The notes beneath the pieces are model-generated. The model was not told where the DNA came from. It saw nothing but the letters and a program-made list of their open reading frames with translations, and did not search any database. A stretch of 64,000 bases of DNA from Burkholderia anthina (GTDB taxonomy: Bacteria > Pseudomonadota > Gammaproteobacteria > Burkholderiales > Burkholderiaceae): the NCBI RefSeq assembly GCF_001547525.1, contig NZ_LNJP01000003.1, forward strand, positions 930,001 to 994,000, written 5' to 3'. Made by a program: the position numbers and the translations under genes. Of the stretch, positions 44,057-52,620 are shown piece after piece. Each line of letters opens with the position of its first letter. The first letter of the stretch is position 1.

Positions 44057-44515
44057 ATGAAAATCGGCGAACTGGCGAAGGCGAGCGGCCTCGCGGCGTC
44101 GCGCATCCGCTTCTACGAAGCGAGCGGCCTGCTCGAACCGGCCCGCCGGCAGGCGAACGGTTATCGGGAATACGGGCCGGAAGCGTTGACGCGGCTCGCG
44201 ATCATCGACCGCGCGCAATGCGCGGGCTTCTCGCTCGACGAGATTCGTGCGGTGCTGCCGCCGGATCTCGGCGCGTGGCCGCACGACGAACTGCTGGACG
44301 CGCTGCGGCACAAGGTCGGCGAAATCGCGCTGCTCGAACGGCGTCTCGCGCAGAACCGACAGCATCTGGAAACGCTGATCGACGCGATCGAAAACAAGCC
44401 GGCCGGCGAGGATTGCACGGGCGCCGTACAGCGGATGCTCGACCGGCTGTGCGAGCAGGCCAGCGAGCCGCTGGAACCGGCGCGAGTCGTGCGGCCGGCG
44501 CGCAAGCGGGCGTGA
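44057..44515 (+). CDS. MerR-family transcriptional regulator
   Basis: Predicted 152 residues. N-terminal winged HTH MKIGELAKASGLAASRIRFY, GLLEPARRQANGYREY, then a coiled dimer helix (ALLERRLAQNRQHLETLIDA). One Cys in the HTH-proximal region (IDRAQCAGF) and two in the C-terminal part; the classical metal-binding triplets are not present, so an organic or redox signal is more likely. TTTGGAG precedes the ATG at 44057. It probably activates the divergent OYE gene. Confidence 0.88.
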   Translation: MKIGELAKASGLAASRIRFYEASGLLEPARRQANGYREYGPEALTRLAIIDRAQCAGFSLDEIRAVLPPDLGAWPHDELLDALRHKVGEIALLERRLAQNRQHLETLIDAIENKPAGEDCTGAVQRMLDRLCEQASEPLEPARVVRPARKRA

Positions 44516-44691
44516 TGGAGTGTGCCGCGGGATTGCGTCGTGTCATCCATCGATCGATGCGCGCGCGGCCTGAAGCGCGACACGGCGCGGTTGTCCCGAT
44601 TTGCTTACGTCGCAGGTAATCGACGCGCGCCGCCCGCGCCGCGATCATGGCCCCATCGACTCACGCACCGCATCCCGCCAAGGAGCCCGCC

Positions 44692-45012
44692 ATGACCGCC
44701 TACGCCATCGCCCACCTGCACGACGTCGAGATGTGCGACGACATCGTCGAATACCTCGAACGGATCGACGGCACGCTCGCGCCGTACGACGGCCATTTCG
44801 TGATTCACGGCGCACGGCCCGAAGTGCGCGAAGGCGCGTGGCGCGGCGACCTGATCGCGATCGCGTTTCCCGATCTCGACGCGGCGCGCGCGTGGTACGA
44901 CTCGGATGCGTACCGGCAGATCCAGCCGCTGCGCGCACGCCACGCGAGCGGCCCGTTGATCCTGATCGACGGCGTCGACGAACGGCACAAGGCGACCGAT
45001 ATCCTGCGTTGA
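44692..45012 (+). CDS. DUF1330 family protein
   Basis: Predicted 106 residues with a dimeric ferredoxin-like fold pattern: MTAYAIAHLHDVEMCDDIVE, DGHFVIHGARPEVREGAWRG, IAFPDLDAARAWYDSDAYR and a terminal ILIDGV strand. Enzymatic role unproven. AAGGAGCCCGCC precedes the ATG at 44692. It stands alone between the MerR gene and the convergent uronate dehydrogenase gene. Confidence 0.88.
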   Translation: MTAYAIAHLHDVEMCDDIVEYLERIDGTLAPYDGHFVIHGARPEVREGAWRGDLIAIAFPDLDAARAWYDSDAYRQIQPLRARHASGPLILIDGVDERHKATDILR

Positions 45013-45040
45013 CGATTGACGCCGGCGGCGCCGGCAGCGC

Positions 45041-45877
45041 TTACGACACCTTCCGCTCCATCGGCTCCCCGACGACGAACCCGCCGCCCTGGAACCGCTG
45101 CGCGGGATCATCGTACTCGGCGGTCGGCGCCGTCACCGGGAACAGCCCCGCGAACTGCTCGGAGCTGTCGCGCGGGCGGAAGCCGAGGAAGCCGACCTTC
45201 GTGTTGTCCCACCACTTCACCGGGTTGTCCGACGCACCGTAGACGATCGCGTGCCCGACGCGGTTCGTCAGCAGCGAGCAGCGCACGAGCTCGATGAAAT
45301 CGCGATAGCTGAGGAACGTGACGAGCATGCGCGGATTCTTCGGCACCTCGAACGACGAACCGATCCGCAGGCATACGGTTTCGATCCCGAAGCGGTCGAA
45401 GTAGTAGCGCGACAGCGATTCGCCGAAGCATTTCGTCACGCCGTACAGGCTGTCCGGGCGCAGCGGCGCATCGGCATCGAGCACTTCGGTGACCGGATGG
45501 AAACCGATCGCATGGTTCGAGCTCGCAAACACGACGCGCTTCACGCCATGCTTGCGCGCGGCTTCGTACAGGTTATACGTGCCGGTGATGTTCGCGCCGA
45601 CCAGATCGTCGAACGGCGCATCGACCGAAATGCCGCCGAGATGGACGATCGCGTCGACGCCTTCGACGAGCTGCATCACGGCCGGCCGATCGGCCAGATC
45701 GACGACGCGGAGCTCTTCATGGGCGGCCGCGTCGCCGAGCGTCGCGATGTCGCTGACGCGCACGACGTCGGCCCAGTCGGCGAGCGCGCCGCGCAACTGG
45801 CGGCCGAGGTTGCCGGCCGCGCCCGTCAGCAGCAGGCGGCCGAACGGTTTGCGCGCGGCGGTGGATGAGGCGTTCAT
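45041..45877 (-). CDS. udh: Uronate dehydrogenase (NAD-dependent epimerase/dehydratase family)
   Basis: Predicted 278 residues. Rossmann motif TGAAGNLG (18-25), catalytic YxxxK Y145-G-V-T-K149, and the substrate-region SSNHAIGFH match Udh, which oxidises galacturonate or glucuronate to the aldarolactone. AAGGAGATTCG precedes the ATG at 45877. A LacI-type palindrome lies 28 bp upstream of the start, and the divergent LacI gene and nearby hexuronate-type MFS gene form the rest of the pathway module. Confidence 0.88.
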   Translation of the reverse strand: MNASSTAARKPFGRLLLTGAAGNLGRQLRGALADWADVVRVSDIATLGDAAAHEELRVVDLADRPAVMQLVEGVDAIVHLGGISVDAPFDDLVGANITGTYNLYEAARKHGVKRVVFASSNHAIGFHPVTEVLDADAPLRPDSLYGVTKCFGESLSRYYFDRFGIETVCLRIGSSFEVPKNPRMLVTFLSYRDFIELVRCSLLTNRVGHAIVYGASDNPVKWWDNTKVGFLGFRPRDSSEQFAGLFPVTAPTAEYDDPAQRFQGGGFVVGEPMERKVS

Positions 45878-45904
45878 CGAATCTCCTTGGATCTGACCTA
45901 AACC

Positions 45905-45918
45905 GGAAAACGTTTTCC
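45905..45918 (-). promoter_or_regulatory. LacI operator, copy 1 (udh promoter)
   Basis: GGAAAACGTTTTCC is a perfect 14-bp palindrome with the central CG typical of LacI/GalR sites, placed just ahead of the udh start. Confidence 0.8.
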
Positions 45919-46040
45919 AACTATACGCGGACGCCGCGCCGAACGTCAATGGTCGGACCTGTTCGCGGCCATCCGCATTTTCCCGATATCGACGGCCGGC
46001 CGCGCGCGGGCTTTTTCTGCCACAATCCGGCGTTATCGAA

Positions 46041-46054
46041 CGAAAACGTTACCC
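46041..46054 (+). promoter_or_regulatory. LacI operator, copy 2 (autoregulatory, partial)
   Basis: CGAAAACGTTACCC matches 11 of 14 positions of the udh operator and ends 5 bp before the LacI start codon, so repressor bound here would block its own gene. Confidence 0.55.
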
Positions 46055-46059
46055 TTCGG

Positions 46060-47052
46060 ATGAAAAAAGTTTCCCCGACGATCCGCGACGTGGCCGCGGA
46101 AGCCGGCGTGTCGGTCGCGACGGTATCGAAGTACGTGAACGGCACGCAGCGCTTCTCGCCGACCGTCGAGGCACGGCTGAAGGAAGCCATCGAGCGGCTC
46201 GGCTACCGATCGAACCCGCTCGCGCGTTCGATGATCACCGGCCGCACGCGCACCATCGGCCTCGTGATCCTCGACATCAGCAACCCGCACTTCACGAACG
46301 TCGTGAAAGGCGCGAACCGCGTCGCGCTGCAACACGACTACACGCTGCTGCTCGTCGACACCGAGGAGAACCAGACGCGCGAACGCTCGCTGATCGAGGC
46401 GCTCGCGCAGCGCGTCGACGGGCTGATCGTCAGCACGCGGATGCCCGACGAGGAAGCCGGCTGGATGCTCGACCTCAACAAGCCGCTCGTGCTGCTGCGT
46501 CGCAGCCCCGGCCTGCCGATTCCGAGCGTCGGCATCGACAACCGGCTGTCGACCTACATGCTCGCGCGTCACCTGCTCAACCTCGGCCACACGCGCATCG
46601 CGTATCTCGGCTTCGGCACCGCGCGCGTGAACGACGAACGGATCCAGGGCGCGCGCGACTGCCTCGCCGAAGCAGGGCTCACGCTCGACGTGCACGACGC
46701 GCACGCGCCGACCGCCGAGGCCGGCGAGCGCGCGTGCTCGCGCGTGATGCTCGGGCCGCAGCGCCCGCAGGCCGTGATCTGCTACAACGACTTGATCGCG
46801 CTCGGCTTCATGAAGGAAGCCGCGTCGCTCGGCTTCCGGCTGCCGCAGGACGTGTCCGTCGCCGGCATCGACAACGTGCCGTATGGCGCATACGCGGCGC
46901 CGGCGCTGACGACCGTCGACATCCAGAGCGAGAACATGGGCGAGCTCGCGATGCAGAAGCTGATCGACGCGCTCGCCGGGCGCACCGACGCGAGCTATTC
47001 GACGTTCGAGCCGCGGTTGATCATGCGCGCGTCGACGGCCTCGGCCGGCTGA
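46060..47052 (+). CDS. LacI-family transcriptional regulator of uronate use
   Basis: Predicted 330 residues. HTH at about 8-30 (IRDVAAEAGVSVATVSKYVN) with the hinge helix PLARSMITGRTRTIG, then a periplasmic-binding-like sugar domain (LVILDISNPHFTNVVKGANR; CYNDLIALGFMKEAA). ATG at 46060; the ribosome site is weak. Divergent from udh and convergent with the MFS gene; matching operators occur before all three genes. The inducer is probably a hexuronate or its product. Confidence 0.9.
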   Translation: MKKVSPTIRDVAAEAGVSVATVSKYVNGTQRFSPTVEARLKEAIERLGYRSNPLARSMITGRTRTIGLVILDISNPHFTNVVKGANRVALQHDYTLLLVDTEENQTRERSLIEALAQRVDGLIVSTRMPDEEAGWMLDLNKPLVLLRRSPGLPIPSVGIDNRLSTYMLARHLLNLGHTRIAYLGFGTARVNDERIQGARDCLAEAGLTLDVHDAHAPTAEAGERACSRVMLGPQRPQAVICYNDLIALGFMKEAASLGFRLPQDVSVAGIDNVPYGAYAAPALTTVDIQSENMGELAMQKLIDALAGRTDASYSTFEPRLIMRASTASAG

Positions 47053-47092
47053 CGCGTTCGCGACGCGCACTTTTCCCCAACGCAAAAAGGAA

Positions 47093-47112
47093 GCGCCGCC
47101 CGAGGGCGGCGC
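47093..47112. terminator. Bidirectional terminator between LacI and MFS genes
   Basis: GCGCCGCCC-GA-GGGCGGCGC, a perfect 9-bp stem. The minus strand continues into TTCCTTTTTG and the plus strand into ATTCGTTT, so both convergent genes can end here. Confidence 0.8.
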
Positions 47113-47132
47113 ATTCGTTTGCCGGAATGCGC

Positions 47133-48425
47133 TTACGCATCGAGTTTCGCGGGCTTCATCTTCGGCGTGAGCACATGCATCACGGCCAGCGCGATCAGAT
47201 AGGCCGATGCGCCGATCGCGAACAGCACCCAGTAGTGGCCGGTGCGCTGCAGCACCTGGCCGATCACTTCCGAGAACAGCACGCCGCCGATCGAGCCGGC
47301 CATCCCGCCGATGCCGACCACCGACGCGACCGCGCGGCGCGGGAACAGGTCGGAGGCCGTCGTGAACAGGTTCGCCGACCAGCCCTGGTGCGCGGCGGCG
47401 GCGAGGCCGACGATCAGCACCGCGATCCACAGGCTCTGCACCTGCGACACGAACGCGATCGGCAGCACGCAGCATGCGCAGATCAGCATCGCCGTCTTGC
47501 GCGCACGGTTCACGCTCCAGCCCGCACGCAGCAGCATCGACGACAGCCAGCCGCCGCCGATGCTGCCGACCGTCGTCAGCGCATAGATGCAGACGAGCGG
47601 CAAGCCGATGTGCTGCATGTCCATCCCGCGCGACTCGTTCAGCCACTTCGGCAGCCAGAACAGGTAGAACCACCACACCGGATCGGTCAGGAACTTGCCG
47701 ACCAGAAAGGCCCACGTCTCGCGCTTGCGGATCAGCTCGCCCCAGCGCGGCGCGCCGGCGTTCGCGTTCGCCGCGTCGAGCGCTTCGGCTTCGTCGCGCG
47801 GCTCGTCGTATTCCGCGGCGAGCGCGCGCGTGTCGGCCGTGCGATACATCACCAGCCACACCGCGAGCCACACGATGCCGATCGCGCCGATGATCACGAA
47901 CGCCGCGCGCCAGCCGTAGGCCACCGCGATCGCCGGGATGATCGCCGGCGCGAACACCGCGCCGATGTTCGCGCCCGAGTTGAAGATGCCGGTGGCGAGC
48001 GCGCGTTCGCGGCGCGGGAACCATTCGGCCGTCGTCTTGATCGCGGCCGGGAAGTTGCCGCCCTCGCCGATCCCGAGCAGCGCGCGCACGAACGCGAAGC
48101 CCGCCACCGAGCCGACGGCCGCGTGCAGCATCGCGGCGATGCTCCACACCAGCATCGCGACCGCGTACGACACGCGCGTGCCGAGCCAGTCGACGATGCG
48201 CCCGAAGCCGAGCAGGCCCAGCGCATAGAACGCGGAAAACGCCATCACGATGCGGCCGTACTGCACCTGGCTCCAGCCGATGTCGTGCTGGAGCATCGGC
48301 GCGAGCAGGCCGAGGATCTGCCGATCCATGTAGTTGATCACGGTCGCGAAAAACAGCAGCGCACAGACGGTCCAGCGGTAGCGGCTCGCGGCCGCGCGCA
48401 CGGCGCCGACGACGGCAGAGGGCAT
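47133..48425 (-). CDS. MFS transporter of the anion:cation symporter type, likely hexuronate permease
   Basis: Predicted 430 residues with 12 membrane segments. ATVINYMDRQILGLLAPMLQ is the ExuT/GudP-type first helix, followed by GRIVDWLGTRVSYA (loop 2-3 motif) and GIGEGGNFPAAIKTTAEWFP, the family signature. Inner-membrane uptake of hexuronates or related sugar acids with protons. GGAG lies 6 nt before the ATG at 48425. A LacI operator lies upstream, connecting it with udh. Confidence 0.9.
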   Translation of the reverse strand: MPSAVVGAVRAAASRYRWTVCALLFFATVINYMDRQILGLLAPMLQHDIGWSQVQYGRIVMAFSAFYALGLLGFGRIVDWLGTRVSYAVAMLVWSIAAMLHAAVGSVAGFAFVRALLGIGEGGNFPAAIKTTAEWFPRRERALATGIFNSGANIGAVFAPAIIPAIAVAYGWRAAFVIIGAIGIVWLAVWLVMYRTADTRALAAEYDEPRDEAEALDAANANAGAPRWGELIRKRETWAFLVGKFLTDPVWWFYLFWLPKWLNESRGMDMQHIGLPLVCIYALTTVGSIGGGWLSSMLLRAGWSVNRARKTAMLICACCVLPIAFVSQVQSLWIAVLIVGLAAAAHQGWSANLFTTASDLFPRRAVASVVGIGGMAGSIGGVLFSEVIGQVLQRTGHYWVLFAIGASAYLIALAVMHVLTPKMKPAKLDA

Positions 48426-48540
48426 GAATGTCTCCGATGCGCGGTCGCGCCCGTCGCGCCGCACCAAGTTCGTTGACCGGCGACCGGCGCCGGGGCGAAC
48501 GGCCCGCGCGCTCGCGCACAGGCCCTTTCACCAACCAATC

Positions 48541-48556
48541 TGGAAAACGTTTTTCA
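48541..48556 (-). promoter_or_regulatory. LacI operator, copy 3 (MFS promoter)
   Basis: TGGAAAACGTTTTTCA differs from the udh operator by one base in the 14-bp core. It sits 116 bp ahead of the MFS start. The remainder of the 48426-48838 intergenic region shows no gene. Confidence 0.75.
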
Positions 48557-48838
48557 AAGGATAGGCCGCCTACCGGCACCGTGTCAGTCGGGGATTTCGA
48601 TGAGTCATCTCAAATTGGTCGCGAGAAAAGAGACGACTGTTTCGCAGAGTGGTATTAACCGTTTTTCCGCCGATTTTCCCGCCGCGGCGTGGCGGCCGCG
48701 CGGCCGCCGAAACGCACGACCGATTCCGGCCGGAATCGACGTCGAGGATGGTTTACAGTCGTCACATGCGGCGCGCCGGGCGCCGTGACGCGCGTATGCC
48801 GCACTGCATGTGTGGCGCCTTCATGGAGATGTGTCGCG

Positions 48839-49372
48839 ATGACTCCCGCTCACCTGATGCCGAGCCCGCTGGGCGACATCGCCGTACGCATCGAGGACGA
48901 TGCGCTGACCGGCCTGTACTTCGTCGGCCAGAAATACTTTCCGTCGCTTGCGATCGCGACCGAAGCGAACGCGCGCGCGATGTCGCCCATCGCGCGCCAG
49001 GTCGCGGAAGAAATCGCCGAGTACTTCACCGGCGCGCGCGACATGTTCTCGGTGCCGATCGACCTGCGCGGCACCGCGTTTCAGCGACGCGTATGGAAGG
49101 AATTGCTCGCGATTCCGTTCGGCGAACTCGTGTCGTACGGCGACATCACCGAGCGCGTCGGGCTGCCGATGAGCGGCGCGCGCGCCGTGGGCGGCGCGGT
49201 CGGCCGCAATCCGATATCGATCATCGTGCCGTGCCACCGCGTGGTCGGCGCATCGGGCAGCCTGACCGGCTATGCGGGCGGCATCGAGCGCAAACGTGCG
49301 CTGTTGTCGCTCGAAGGCGCCGGGTTTTCGCGCGGCATGCATCAACCGATGCAGCAGGCGCTCGCGTTCTGA
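48839..49372 (+). CDS. ogt: Methylated-DNA--[protein]-cysteine S-methyltransferase
   Basis: Predicted 177 residues, the single-domain Ogt form without an Ada regulatory part. The acceptor Cys132 is in the diagnostic PCHRV, with the HTH-like FQRRVWKELLAIPFGELVSYG and RAVGGAVGRNPI ahead of it. Removes alkyl groups from O6-guanine and is consumed in the reaction. GGAG lies 10 nt before the ATG at 48839. Its end overlaps a fragment of an AraC-type gene on the other strand. Confidence 0.95.
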   Translation: MTPAHLMPSPLGDIAVRIEDDALTGLYFVGQKYFPSLAIATEANARAMSPIARQVAEEIAEYFTGARDMFSVPIDLRGTAFQRRVWKELLAIPFGELVSYGDITERVGLPMSGARAVGGAVGRNPISIIVPCHRVVGASGSLTGYAGGIERKRALLSLEGAGFSRGMHQPMQQALAF

Positions 49373-49431
49373 CGCCATTCGGTGAACGACAGCCCCGTGT
49401 CCTGCCGGAACAGCCGCGACAGCGCAGCCGG
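49360..49431 (-). pseudogene. Remnant of an AraC-type HTH gene
   Basis: The minus strand reads AALSRLFRQDTGLSFTEWRQ in one frame, the hallmark of the second HTH of AraC/XylS regulators. The frame is cut off at both ends: upstream lies the Lrp gene and downstream the sequence runs into ogt. Only about 22 codons remain, so it is a decayed fragment. Confidence 0.6.
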
Positions 49432-49440
49432 TCACCCACG

Positions 49441-49932
49441 CTATGTGCGCTTGCGCATCGCATGCGCGACCCGCGCGTTCGCTTCGAATTTCGCGCGATG
49501 CGTCGAGAAAAACGTCCGCACGTTGCGGACGTTCGACGCGCCGGTGAACAGCCGTCGCGCGAATTCGTCGTATTCGGCCACGTCGGCCAGATCGGCGATC
49601 ACGACGAAATCCGGCCCCGGCGACACGCGGTAGCACTGCGTGACGGCCGGCTCCGCGCACACGTATGCTTCGAACGCGTCGTAGTCCTCGGCCGTCTGCC
49701 GGTCGAGGCTGATCTCGATCAGCGCGGTGACGGCCGTGCCGATCGCGACCGGGTCGAGCACCGCCACCTGCCGGCGAATCACGCCGGCCTCGGTCAGCCG
49801 CCGCACGCGGCGCATGCAGGTGGGCGGCGACGACAGCGCGCGCTCGGCCAGTTGCAGGTTCGACACCGACGCATCCTCCTGCAGGATCGCGAGGATGCGC
49901 AGGTCGAGATCGTCGAGGGTGATGCCGGGCAT
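49441..49932 (-). CDS. Lrp/AsnC-family transcriptional regulator
   Basis: Predicted 163 residues. HTH in the first 60 (LDDLDLRILAILQEDASVSN, LSSPPTCMRRVRRL) followed by the RAM/AsnC effector domain (VTALIEISLD, VTQCYRVSPGPDFVVIADLA). The C-terminal tail MRKRT is basic. ATG at 49932. Divergent from the glmS-type gene over 156 bp holding two matching boxes. Likely autoregulated and acting on the sugar aminotransferase gene. Confidence 0.92.
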   Translation of the reverse strand: MPGITLDDLDLRILAILQEDASVSNLQLAERALSSPPTCMRRVRRLTEAGVIRRQVAVLDPVAIGTAVTALIEISLDRQTAEDYDAFEAYVCAEPAVTQCYRVSPGPDFVVIADLADVAEYDEFARRLFTGASNVRNVRTFFSTHRAKFEANARVAHAMRKRT

Positions 49933-49956
49933 CGGCTGCTCCTTCCAGCTAGATGG

Positions 49957-50030
49957 TGAAATTTAATTTCAACATGATAGTCTATCCACGGTTAATTTCA
50001 TCTATCACTATTTTTTGAAATTTAATTCCA
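49957..50030. promoter_or_regulatory. Paired Lrp-like boxes between Lrp and glmS genes
   Basis: TGAAATTTAATTTCA (49957-49971, perfect palindrome around a central base) and TGAAATTTAATTCCA (50016-50030) differ at one base; their centres are 59 bp apart. A partial copy TTAATTTCA lies between them at 49992-50000. The AT-rich 15-bp size and multiple spacing suit Lrp octamers. Confidence 0.65.
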
Positions 50031-50088
50031 TTTCGCTGGCTCTACCATCGCTCTCACTGATCCAGACAGGACATTTACGGAGCGCGAT

Positions 50089-51918
50089 ATGTGTGGAATT
50101 GTCGGGGCGGTAGCCCAGCGGGACATCCTGCCGAACCTCGTCGACGGCCTGAAGCGGCTCGAATACCGCGGCTACGATTCGTGCGGCGTCGTGGTCTACC
50201 GCGACCGCGCGCTGGCGCGCGCCCGAAGCGTCGATCGTGTCGCGAATCTGCAGCGCGAGATCGCCGCGCAGGCGTTGTCCGGTTACACCGGCATCGCGCA
50301 TACGCGCTGGGCCACGCATGGCGCGCCCGTCACGCTCAACGCGCATCCGCACTTCTCTCCGAGCGACGCGAACGCGCGCATCGCGCTGTCGCACAACGGG
50401 ATCATTGAGAACTGCGATCAACTGCGCGCGGAACTGCAGGCGCACGGCTACGTGTTTGCCAGCCAGACCGACAGCGAGGCGATCGCGCACCTGATCGATC
50501 ATCTGTACGACGGCGATCTGTTCGAGGCCGTGCGGCTTGCGGTCGCGCGACTGCGCGGCAGCTATGCGATCGCGGTGATGTGCCGCGACGAGCCGCACCG
50601 GATCGTCGGCGCGCGCGACGGGATGCCGCTCGTCGTCGGGGCCGGCGAAGGCGAGAATTTTCTGGCGTCCGATGCGATGGCGCTGTCGGGCATCACCGAT
50701 CGCATTGCGTACCTGGAGAACGGCGACGTCGCCGATATCCAACTGCATCGCTACTGGATCGTCGATGCGGCCGGCCAGCGCGTCGAGCGCGCGGTGCAAC
50801 GCGTCGCCGCGCATAGCGGCGCGGCCGATCTCGGGTCGTACCGCTACTACATGCAGAAGGAGATCTTCGAACAGCCGCAGGCCGTGGCCGATACGCTGCT
50901 CGACGTTTCGTCGATCATGCCCGAGCTGTTCGGCGACGGCGCGTGGAGGGCGTTCAACGACGTCGATTCGGTGCTGCTGCTCGCGTGCGGCGGCAGCTAT
51001 CACGCGGCGCTGACCGCGAAGTACTGGATCGAGAGCATTGCGAAGCTGCCGGCCAGCGTCGAGATTGCCAGCGAGTTCCGCTATCGCGACAGCGTGCCGA
51101 ATTCGCGCACGCTGGTGGTTGCGGTGTCGCAGAGCGGCGAGACGGCCGATGTGCTCGGGGCCGTGCATGTCGCGAAACGCAGCGGGATGATGCACACGCT
51201 CGCGATCTGCAACGTCGCGACGAGTGCGTTGATGCGCGAATGTGCGCTGCAGTTCGTGACGCGTGCGGGAATCGAGATCGGGGTGGCTTCGACGAAAGCG
51301 TTTACGACGCAGCTCGTCGCGCTGTTCCTGCTGACGTTGTCACTGGCGCAGGTGCGCGGGCGGTTGAGCGACGACGAAGAAAAGGAACATCTGCGTGCGC
51401 TGCGGCATCTGCCCGACGCGATGTCGAAGGTGCTCGCGCTGGAACCGCAGATCATGGCGTGGTCGGAGTTGCTCGCGCGACGCGACAACATGCTGTTTCT
51501 CGGACGCGGGATGCATTATCCGATCGCACTCGAAGGCGCGCTGAAGATGAAGGAGATTTCCTATATTCATGCGGAGGCTTATCCGGCCGGCGAGCTGAAG
51601 CATGGGCCGCTGGCGCTCGTCAGCAACGAAATGCCGGTGATCGCGGTCGCGCCGAACGACATGCTGCTCGAGAAGCTCAGGTCGAACATGCATGAGGTCA
51701 GTGCGCGCAATGGGCGGCTGTTCGTGTTCGCGGATGTGGACTGCGGGTTGGTGCCGAGCGAGGGGATCGAGGTGATTCGGCTGAACGAGTACTACGGGCC
51801 TTTGTCGCCAATCCTGCATACGGTGCCGATGCAATTGCTCGCGTATCACGCGGCGCTCGCGCGGGGAACGGATATTGATAAGCCCAGGAATCTGGCTAAG
51901 TCGGTGACGGTGGAGTGA
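50089..51918 (+). CDS. glmS: Glutamine--fructose-6-phosphate aminotransferase (isomerizing)
   Basis: Predicted 609 residues. Cys2 of MCGIVGAV is the N-terminal nucleophile of the glutaminase domain (2 to about 215: EYRGYDSCG, HTRWATHG, SHNGIIEN). Two SIS isomerase domains follow (about 285-415 with CGGSYHAAL and SQSGETADV; 455-590 with LGRGMHYPIALEGALKMKE). The C terminus NLAKSVTVE is the classical synthase ending. Makes glucosamine-6-phosphate for cell wall and LPS. Its pairing with an Lrp regulator and paired boxes suggests amino-acid-responsive control. Confidence 0.95.
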   Translation: MCGIVGAVAQRDILPNLVDGLKRLEYRGYDSCGVVVYRDRALARARSVDRVANLQREIAAQALSGYTGIAHTRWATHGAPVTLNAHPHFSPSDANARIALSHNGIIENCDQLRAELQAHGYVFASQTDSEAIAHLIDHLYDGDLFEAVRLAVARLRGSYAIAVMCRDEPHRIVGARDGMPLVVGAGEGENFLASDAMALSGITDRIAYLENGDVADIQLHRYWIVDAAGQRVERAVQRVAAHSGAADLGSYRYYMQKEIFEQPQAVADTLLDVSSIMPELFGDGAWRAFNDVDSVLLLACGGSYHAALTAKYWIESIAKLPASVEIASEFRYRDSVPNSRTLVVAVSQSGETADVLGAVHVAKRSGMMHTLAICNVATSALMRECALQFVTRAGIEIGVASTKAFTTQLVALFLLTLSLAQVRGRLSDDEEKEHLRALRHLPDAMSKVLALEPQIMAWSELLARRDNMLFLGRGMHYPIALEGALKMKEISYIHAEAYPAGELKHGPLALVSNEMPVIAVAPNDMLLEKLRSNMHEVSARNGRLFVFADVDCGLVPSEGIEVIRLNEYYGPLSPILHTVPMQLLAYHAALARGTDIDKPRNLAKSVTVE

Positions 51919-51966
51919 GGGGGGTTCCCCTCGTCACCCGATGAAGCCACGACGCGCACGCATCGT

Positions 51967-52323
51967 CTAATGGCCGCTCTTCGACCCATGTCCGGCGGCC
52001 GCCGCCCCCACCCGAACGAAATGATGCTCGACCCTCGTCCGGAGCACGCCATCGAGCGCGGCGAGCCGTTCACGCAGCCGAACCGCTTGCCCTTCCGTCA
52101 TCTCGCCGAGCACAATCTTCTGCTCGAGCACGTCGCCACAGCGGGTGATGGCCCACCGGTCGACCGTCGCCGTTTCCCCTTCGAGTACGGCAGCCGCGGT
52201 CGAAACGATGCCCGGATTCCGTCTCGAAACGAGATGAACCGTATGCGTCAACGTGAAACCGGGAAGAAAACGCGACCAGTCTTCACAGACCGTCGGATGG
52301 GAAGCGGAGGAAACTTGGCTCAT
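51967..52323 (-). CDS. Hypothetical 118-residue protein
   Basis: Begins MSQVSSASHPTVCEDWSRFL and ends in a Gly/Ala tail. Alternating strands and a helix (GEMTEGQAVRLRERLAALDG) resemble a small ferredoxin-like or ACT-like fold, but no family signature is visible. GGAG 6 nt before the ATG at 52323 supports translation. It converges on glmS. Not recognised. Confidence 0.65.
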   Translation of the reverse strand: MSQVSSASHPTVCEDWSRFLPGFTLTHTVHLVSRRNPGIVSTAAAVLEGETATVDRWAITRCGDVLEQKIVLGEMTEGQAVRLRERLAALDGVLRTRVEHHFVRVGAAAAGHGSKSGH

Positions 52324-52620
52324 GGTTGCTCCGGATGAGTGGTTATCGAACCGGTGCCAGCCATGCTGTTCCCGTTTCGTTGCCGTCAATCGGCCGCATC
52401 GCCTCGAGGGCGTCCACCTTGCCCGGGAGGGCAGGTTGGCGTCGGAAGACCCGACTCTGGATGCTTGAATTCTCACGTTCGACATTCCGAACGTGGGTCC
52501 ATTATACCGAAAAGCCGGCGTTGAACAAGCGGCCCCCGAACGCGCCGCTTCGGCCGGATGGCTCCGCTGATCCGGCCCTTCCCTATCCGTGCGCCTGCAT
52601 GACCGGCCCGCCGGAAACCG

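Noticed and set aside
49933..50088. Possible glmS ribozyme upstream of the glmS-type gene
   Set aside because: The 156-bp gap is occupied by AT-rich Lrp-like boxes and shows no ribozyme-like double pseudoknot sequence; the ribozyme is known from Gram-positive bacteria.
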